The translations under genes were made by a program, and so were the position numbers. Positions 58,082-64,000 of a stretch of 64,000 nt of DNA are shown in pieces. The first letter of the stretch is position 1. Every line of letters starts with the position of its first letter. Below the pieces are notes generated by a model. It made no database searches, was not told the DNA's origin, and saw only the letters and a list, made by a program, of their open reading frames with translations. This stretch comes from Rhizopus arrhizus (lineage: Eukaryota > Mucoromycota > Mucoromycetes > Mucorales > Rhizopodaceae). The stretch is from contig JAKZZE010000018.1 in the NCBI GenBank assembly GCA_024220505.1, forward strand, positions 248,001 through 312,000, in the 5' to 3' direction.

Positions 58082-58728
58082 TTGTGATATTAAATGAAAA
58101 ACGTGTTTTATGTAAGAAAGAAAAGGAGATTGAGGCATATAGCCTAGAGCCTCTCTCCAGAAGTAGCCATATTGGTTACATTTGTACACACGCAAACACA
58201 CATCTGTCATACTTTTCAAGCACGCGATAAACAAACCATCTAAGCTTCATAAGCAATGTATTTATTAAGAGAAAGAAAGGGAAGAAAAAAAAAAGACGCG
58301 CCTGTTACATGACTATTCGGACCATTCGTTTTATATGCAAAAGCACATATTAATATTCTAGGCTGTCTTGTTTTCTTTCTATTTTCTATCACATTTAAGT
58401 TTAGGAGGTGGATTAGGGGATAAGCATACAAAGTTGAAGATCATTGATTGTTATGATCGATGGTACTCTTGTTAAAAAATACTTAAAGCAAACTGCTATA
58501 GCTTCTATATAGAATTTCTGTTAATCAGCAGTCAACTTTTTTCTTGTTTATTAATTGAATATTATTTATTTTGCTACTCTCAATTATAGCAGCCCCTTGT
58601 TACTGTGTGTCTTTAGGGGATAGCACACTGTTTAAATTAATTATAAATACGCCTCACATTTTTTTCTTTTTCAGTCTCTTTTTCTCCATCCTTATCATCA
58701 TCATCTCTATACATACACACTTATTTAT
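57382..58728. other. Intergenic region with A37 run and TATA box for next gene
   Basis: No gene seen in 1.35 kb. An uninterrupted A37 run lies at 58043-58079. TATAAATA at 58642-58649, about 80 bases before the next ATG, followed by a C/T-rich leader, is a convincing core promoter for the gene at 58729. Confidence 0.5.
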
Positions 58729-59508
58729 ATGGCATACCGACCATCAGTTTATATCGTACATAATCAAGAGAATTCTTATATTCAAGAAAATGAACGACTC
58801 CCCTTGACAAAAGAAAATTTAATCAACCTCAGCCAAAACACAACTGTCATGTCTAATGAAATCTTGGAGCGTTACTGTCAAGAAATCAGCCGTCCTGCAA
58901 GGTATGATAGACGTCAATCTTCAGTTACAACAACAAGTCCAGATACGGTACTTGCATCTCCTCGACTACTTCCATTCCCGTATCACAATGATTCTTTATT
59001 TCTTCCGACTGCTGAGCAGCTCCAATACAATTTAACAACCTCTTCATCTTCATCATCTTATTCTCAAACCGAAATATCCAGTTTGTTCTCTTCTAATTTA
59101 CCCATCTCTTGCCCACATTCAGCCGTTCACATCAAAAGATGCCGAAGCAATAACGGCAGTAGCTTTTCTGCAAGCCGCATCAGCCCAGAAAGAAGGTCAT
59201 TGCCAGCAAAAATGGAACACTCTCTTAAGCCACGTCATTCAACTGTTAGTGGGTGTACTCGGCAAACCTCTTTTCGTTCTTCTACTCACTCTACAGCATC
59301 TTCAATTTACAAGGAGTCAAGTAGTGATAAAAAGCCTTGGTTAAAACGTCTTTTGAAGTTCTTGAGCAAAAACAAAAATAAATTGAATCGTAAACAACCA
59401 CTTCAAAATCAACCGAAAAATAAATCGGATCAAGTCTGGTTTTGTCAATTCTCAAAGAACCCAACCAATTTCATTGAAAATCAGCAACTGATAGCAACTG
59501 TATCTTAG
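58729..59508 (+). CDS. Hypothetical Ser-rich basic protein
   Basis: A single-exon ORF of 259 residues with a good promoter context (TATAAATA about 80 bases upstream, pyrimidine-rich leader). The protein is rich in Ser, Thr, Arg and Pro, with serine runs (TTSSSSSSYSQTEISSLFSS) and several RRxS-like sites (YDRRQSS, SPERRSLP) that suit basophilic kinases. The C-terminal part is strongly basic (PWLKRLLKFLSKNKNKLNRK), which could be an amphipathic membrane-binding or nuclear-localising stretch. I recognise no domain. It is probably real because the codon use is even and the frame is long in an AT-rich context. Confidence 0.6.
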   Translation: MAYRPSVYIVHNQENSYIQENERLPLTKENLINLSQNTTVMSNEILERYCQEISRPARYDRRQSSVTTTSPDTVLASPRLLPFPYHNDSLFLPTAEQLQYNLTTSSSSSSYSQTEISSLFSSNLPISCPHSAVHIKRCRSNNGSSFSASRISPERRSLPAKMEHSLKPRHSTVSGCTRQTSFRSSTHSTASSIYKESSSDKKPWLKRLLKFLSKNKNKLNRKQPLQNQPKNKSDQVWFCQFSKNPTNFIENQQLIATVS

Positions 59509-60618
59509 TTAAAAACCTACTTATTCACCCAGTTCATTCATTTCTTTTTTATTACGAAAGTTATTTATGCCACACATACACAACACACACAATCATTTCT
59601 TACTTCATGTGCAAATACACATCTAAACATGTTTATATACAATTGCATGTTATTCTTTTCGCATGTCTATTACTCACCATATGAATTCTATAATACCCTC
59701 ACATACAGTTGCACATATAACCCTGAAGAATACTCCCCCCCCCCTTTTTTTTCTTTTTCATTTGTATAATATATCCTCAATCGGTATCCCATACAATTAA
59801 TAAATAAAATTATTCACGTATTTATTATTACTCGAAAATAGCTGTTGTCTTTTACTTTTTTTTTCTTCTTCCGTAAATAAGTAATGAAAAGATCAAGAGA
59901 GTTAGCAATCAATGCTATCAAAAGGAGAGCAAGCTTAAAGGGGCTTTTTATTAAAATGATCGAAATTTTGATAGTTATTAAAAATAGGGGAAGGAAAAAT
60001 GGAGTTCCTTTATATTTGCCAAGTTTAGATGATGTGCATTATTCATACTGAACCAATACATCCAATACTAATCAAGTAATTATTCATATTTATGTAAACA
60101 ATGCTTAAGTTGACGTTGGATAACAAGATATTAAATTCCTTCAACACTTGACCGTCTTTATCATTCTTGTTAAGCTTTTGTGACAAAATAATACTTTAAG
60201 CTCATATGCGTATTAATTATGAACACACCGCTTAATAATTGTTTAATCTGTTTTCGATAGAGATAACAGCTTTTTGTTATCAAGCAAACTATACTTTTAT
60301 TTGAAACGCCAGTAAAACAAAGTATTTTAAATTTAAAAAATCAGTATATAATGTCATTATGTCATATTTGCTCCTCCTGTTATGAGCTAAATAAGCCAAT
60401 AAAGTTGACAGAATATTGCAATCAGTGATGTGGTATTTATTACTCTTGATAGTTTGTAGCGTAGAGTCATATTAAAAAAGATTTGATTCAAGATCAAAGG
60501 CTTGAACAAAGGCCAATATCAACAGTAATGTTGAATGTTTGAATTAAGCAATTTGAAATTTGTTTAAAGTGTTAAAAGGCTTGAATCAATATCATATATG
60601 TTTAGTTACTTATAGTAT

Positions 60619-62606
60619 TGACCACCAGGTCTTGTATTGTAGATCAAACAATTGAAAGACAGAGAGAATTTTTTTGACAAGATGAAATCAGCTAACTTCA
60701 ATAGAATTAATTTTTTTTTTTTTTTTTAAGATGTGGTAATCTGTCAAGTTTTATTGGAGTAGCCTCAATATATATTTTATACACTATTTCCAGAAATTAA
60801 AGTCGCCGTAACTTGTCGCAATTGCATGTAAATTGTATTATAAAACTTTACAAAATACGACTTTGATTTCTAGAAATAGTGTATAAATCTTTGACAAAAA
60901 AGGACTTAGTTTAAGAAGATAGCTGTGTTATATTGAAGTGATTACTGCATTTTTTTTTTTTTTTTTTTGAATAGGTTATGTTTTTATTTAAGAAAAAATA
61001 AGATAATTTGCTCTGATAAAAAGAGATACAATAAAAGTTGTTAGCCTCAAAAGGATTGAATAATTTTCAATTATAAGTAAATATGATAGAAGAGTTTAGT
61101 AAGAAACTAACGCTTGAGATTTATTCATAAGTTCAAGTGAGATAAAAAAAAAATCAAAAGTCAAAAGCGAAGCCAAAAAAGAAGATAAAAGAATATCATT
61201 TTTATATATAAAAAAAAAAAAGAACACTGAGCCTCGGAATTGAGGTTTTGAGTACTTGAGTAGGATTAGCAAAAAAAATTACAAAATAGAAATAAAAATA
61301 AGTGAAGCGAAGTGAAACGAAAGATGTTTATATATCTATTTGTTTCTCTTTAAGCATCAAGATCAGCTTCTAACTAGTGTTAATATTTGTGGGTCATGTA
61401 AGAGAAAGACAAATAATTCTTTTAAACTCGAGTAAAGTGGTCATCATGCTGTAAAGTAATCAAATTGAGACAAAGTACAAGTAAAAAAATAGATAAATCA
61501 AAGAAAAGAGCTACTAGAGATGTATAATATAATTTGAGTATTAGTTGCTTGTATTAAGTGACCACTAGATCTTGTTAAGTAGATCAAACTGTTTTGAATA
61601 AAGTAAAATAACAAGATAAAAAAAAAGGGATTACAATGAAGTGCATATACTTCAAGGGACTTCTTGTTCTTGATGTTAAGTAAAATAAAAGGAAAACAAA
61701 AGAGATTTACTTTGGATGATATTTATTAAAATAATCAAAAGTAAAATAAGTAAAGTATACTAAGTAGTTAAAGTAAGTGAAGTTTAGATTGCTGTTGAAA
61801 TGTCGAGGTATTTATATTTTTTTTTTGAGTTTTCTAATTATCTGTTGTTTTTGGTTTTTAGTATTGTGGAAAATTTTTGTATGAATCTATACAGCCATCT
61901 GAATTCAAACAACTGTCTGTATTCATATAGTTGTCTGTATTCATTCAATTCTTGTGGTACAATTTTTTAATATTTTCATATTGTGTGCGCTACAGTAGTG
62001 TAATTTTTGTTCCTTCAATTGCTTGTAAGAGTTAATGGTTCCGGAATAGAATAAAATTGATAAAAATGAATAAAAAATAAGAGTTGGGTTAAGTATTGAT
62101 ATTAGATTCGCTTGTAAGTGACCACCAGATCTTGTTAAGTAGATCAAACTTGTTTGTAATAAGGTAACTTGATGAAAGCTTTAAGAATGTTTATAACGAA
62201 GATTATTGGTTTCAAGGGACTTGTCTTGCTTGTGTTTTAAGAATACTATACCAAAAGATTCAGGGATAAAGATACTTGATTTATTGGATAAAATATATTT
62301 AAAATAAGTAAAATTAAGATATATAAGTCAAGATAAGTAAAGTAAAATAAAAATAAAAACTTGTCTATAAAATAGACAAAGGAAAATAAGATTTGACTTT
62401 TGAAGTAAGGTTCGACTTTTGAAATAAAGTTTGTTTTTTGAAATAAGGTCCAAATGTTGAATAAAATTCAATATTGAAATAGATCCAGTATAGTGGTGTT
62501 ATTTTATATCCTTGTGGGTTGGACGAGTGCTTTGTATAGAAGTTTTTCTTGAAATTTTAATGTAAGGTACTGTAGTAACCACCAGATCTTTTATGTAAGA
62601 TCAAAT
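60619..62606 (+). repeat. Four diverged copies of a palindromic repeat in a quasi-tandem array
   Basis: Copies at 60619-60649, 61559-61589, 62119-62149 and 62577-62606 share ACCACCAGATCTTGTTAAGT followed by AGATCAAAC, with changes. Each is a small palindrome, GATCT...AGATC (GATCTT...AAGATC in the last copy). Copies 2 and 3 are 560 bp apart and each is followed about 94 bp later by CAAGGGACTT, so a larger unit of about 0.5 kb has been duplicated. Confidence 0.7.
60782..60881. mobile_element. 100-bp mariner-type MITE
   Basis: Terminal inverted repeats of 24 bases (CACTATTTCCAGAAATTAAA... against CACTATTTCTAGAAATCAAA..., two differences, both ending AAAGTCG) bound a 100-bp segment. A TA lies immediately outside each end (60780-60781 and 60882-60883), as for Tc1/mariner target sites. 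There is no coding capacity. Confidence 0.8.
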
Positions 62607-63017
62607 ATAAGTAAATAAAACGTAAAGATAAAAAAAATAAAATAAACGGATCAGGAACTTTTTATGAGGAGGTTGCCTGTTTATTGAATAATATATAATA
62701 AGATATATGAGTAGAACTGTACTGTCCTTTTTCTTTGACTAAATGGTTGTGATATTTATATATAATAATTTTTTTTGACCTTTTTCATTTTTTTGACTTT
62801 TTTCATTTTCTTGACCTTTCTCATTTTTTTTTATTTTTTAGCTTCTTTGTTACAGTGGATTTACAAGGCGCAGTCAATATTGTAACTTGCTTCGTCACAG
62901 TAGCTTTAAAAAAAAAAAATCGAAGTTGTTATTCCTATCCTTACTCCTACAACAGTTTGTCAAAAGTCAAAGTCTGCATCTTCACAACACAACGTAGGTT
63001 CAAAAAGCAAAAGATAA

Positions 63018-63089
63018 TTCCCTGACGGGGAATTGAACCCCGGCCACGTCGGTGAGAGCGACGGATCCTAGCCACTAGACCATCAAGGA
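63018..63089 (-). tRNA. tRNA-Glu (anticodon CTC)
   Basis: On the minus strand 72 bases fold as a tRNA: acceptor stem TCCTTGA/TCAGGGA with a G-U pair, D-arm TGGTCTAGTGGCTAGGATCC, anticodon arm CGTCGCTCTCACCGACG with loop anticodon CTC, T-arm CCGGGGTTCAATTCCCCG, discriminator A. Box A and box B (GGTTCAATTCC) are intact. There is no intron. T-runs (TCTTTT, CTTTTT) directly downstream serve as the Pol III terminator. Confidence 0.95.
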
Positions 63090-63410
63090 TTTTGTGATTT
63101 GTGACAATTTAATTAAATATGGTTAAGCATTATCCGAGCCGGAGCATTGTCCGGTCCGGATATTGTGACAGCTTTCCCTTTTTTTTTATTTTTGTTTGAA
63201 GTATGAACCTTTACTTATATTTTTCGGTAAATTTGAGTAAGGCTCTGGAATAAAATGATAAAGTTAAAGCCAGATTTGATAAAATGTTTTCACTAAAATT
63301 AAGGAAAGTCTAGAGCTAAATTGATAACGGCCAAGAAAAAAAAATTGATAGAAGCTCAGAAAAAAATTGAGAAAGTCTTCCTTTTAAAATACTAAAAAAA
63401 TATTATATCA

Positions 63411-64000
63411 ATGAACACTGATTTTGAAATGAATGAATTAAGTCTCCAACAAGAGGAAGAGGAACAAACTACCGAGATTTATGTTAGCATGATGTCTATG
63501 ATGAGATCTAAATGGGTAACCGCTATGCCTTCCTCAGACGTTATGGATCTCGATGAAGAAGTTAATGAAGAACTGGGAGCTCTTGACCCAGAAGAGAATA
63601 ACTATAACGAAGATAATAGTGAAAATGAGAATGAAAAGTAACGATAAACTAGCAAAGCCCACTGTCGAAGAATTTGTTAAGAAACTTGCCAGCAACAATA
63701 AAGAAAATGAGAAAACTTTGAAGTACAGAAAGTACAGCCAGGAACAAATCAAAGAGTTTATCTGCTTGATAACAGAAATGGTTCCTGTAAAAGACGCAGC
63801 TTTATGAACTGGTATCGTTTTAAGTTCAACTTACCGTTTCCGAAAACAATGGACGGAAGAGGGGAAGATACGTGAAACAAAAAAAAAGAGGACGTGTTGT
63901 TGGAACTGTTTCTGATTTAAAAGAAGAACACACAGTATTTTTAACAAAAATTATGGACGATTTTGCAACTATTACTATTACGCAAATGTAGGAGATGTTG
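63411..64000 (+). pseudogene. Decayed transposase N-terminus (runs off the window)
   Basis: An acidic leader (MNTDFEMNELSLQQEEEEQT, ending EDNSENENEK) changes frame at about 63,635 to NDKLAKPTVEEFVKKLASNN and RKYSQEQIKEFICLITEM, then meets TGA at 63805, continues STYRFRKQWTEEGKI, and changes frame again at an A9 run to GTVSDLKEEHTVFLTKIM. The order (acidic leader, helix-turn-helix with STYRFR, then EEHTVFL) resembles IS630/Tc1-type transposases of Mucorales as I recall them. At least three disabling changes are visible. The 3' part lies beyond the window. Confidence 0.5.

Larger units (their letters stand above)
59509..63017. other. AT-rich region with diverged tandem repeats and a MITE
   Basis: No gene recognised in 3.5 kb. 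A C13/T8 pyrimidine run lies near 59,736-59,756. The rest holds a 100-bp MITE and four copies of a palindromic repeat listed separately, in very AT-rich surroundings with many AAGTAAAATAAGTAA-like runs. Confidence 0.5.

Noticed and set aside
61500..62700. CRISPR-like array
   Set aside because: Eukaryotic context, only four degenerate copies with spacing of about 460-940 bp; not a CRISPR.

Overview
The window is AT-rich eukaryotic nuclear DNA. Genes are compact and on both strands. They are split by short introns, often about 45-55 nt, with GTAAGT-like donors and CTAAC/ACTAAT-like branch sites. The gene content points to an early-diverging fungus of the Mucorales (Mucor/Rhizopus-like): a FET3/FTR1 pair with an RETTE-type iron permease, a hybrid histidine kinase, ADP/ATP carrier, BRE1, FUN30, SFT2 and Mucorales-type LINE and IS630/Tc1 relics. 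This is inferred from protein recognition; no search was run.

Layout. 0-28.6 kb is ordinary gene-dense DNA: the 3' part of a mitotic cyclin, SFT2, a long gene joining a bromodomain, a Gln-rich region and a kinase-like domain, an EI24/RRT8-like membrane protein, a hybrid histidine kinase with an apparent frameshift, FUN30 helicase, a WD40 protein, hexokinase, then the divergent FET3 (ferroxidase) and FTR1 (iron permease) pair. FET3 and FTR1 together form the high-affinity reductive iron-uptake complex, and their shared 0.5-kb promoter holds ATCTGATAA-type GATA sites of the kind bound by fungal iron repressors.

28.6-50.4 kb is an accessory, repeat-rich region. It contains (i) a 5.2-kb TA-flanked Tc1/mariner-type element (33092-38323) with a once-interrupted transposase, LINE-derived pieces and an apparently intact five-exon zinc-finger gene fused in frame to a LINE endonuclease domain; (ii) a second TA-flanked element (about 43242-45429) with apparently identical 250-bp terminal inverted repeats around decayed genes, one with a recombinase-like YARKS motif; (iii) LINE and transposase relics. 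Two housekeeping genes, ribose-5-phosphate isomerase and the ADP/ATP carrier, lie within it.

50.4-59.5 kb is again conserved: BRE1 E3 ligase, an RTT106-like histone chaperone, a lysophospholipid acyltransferase whose reading frame appears to need a one-nucleotide exon, TMA16 (start codon alone in its first coding exon), and an unrecognised serine-rich protein. 59.5-64 kb is AT-rich and holds a 100-bp TA-flanked MITE, four diverged copies of a short palindromic repeat, a tRNA-Glu(CTC) and a decayed transposase running off the end.

Exon boundaries were derived by hand from splice motifs and reading-frame phase. Gene names rest on recognised motifs.
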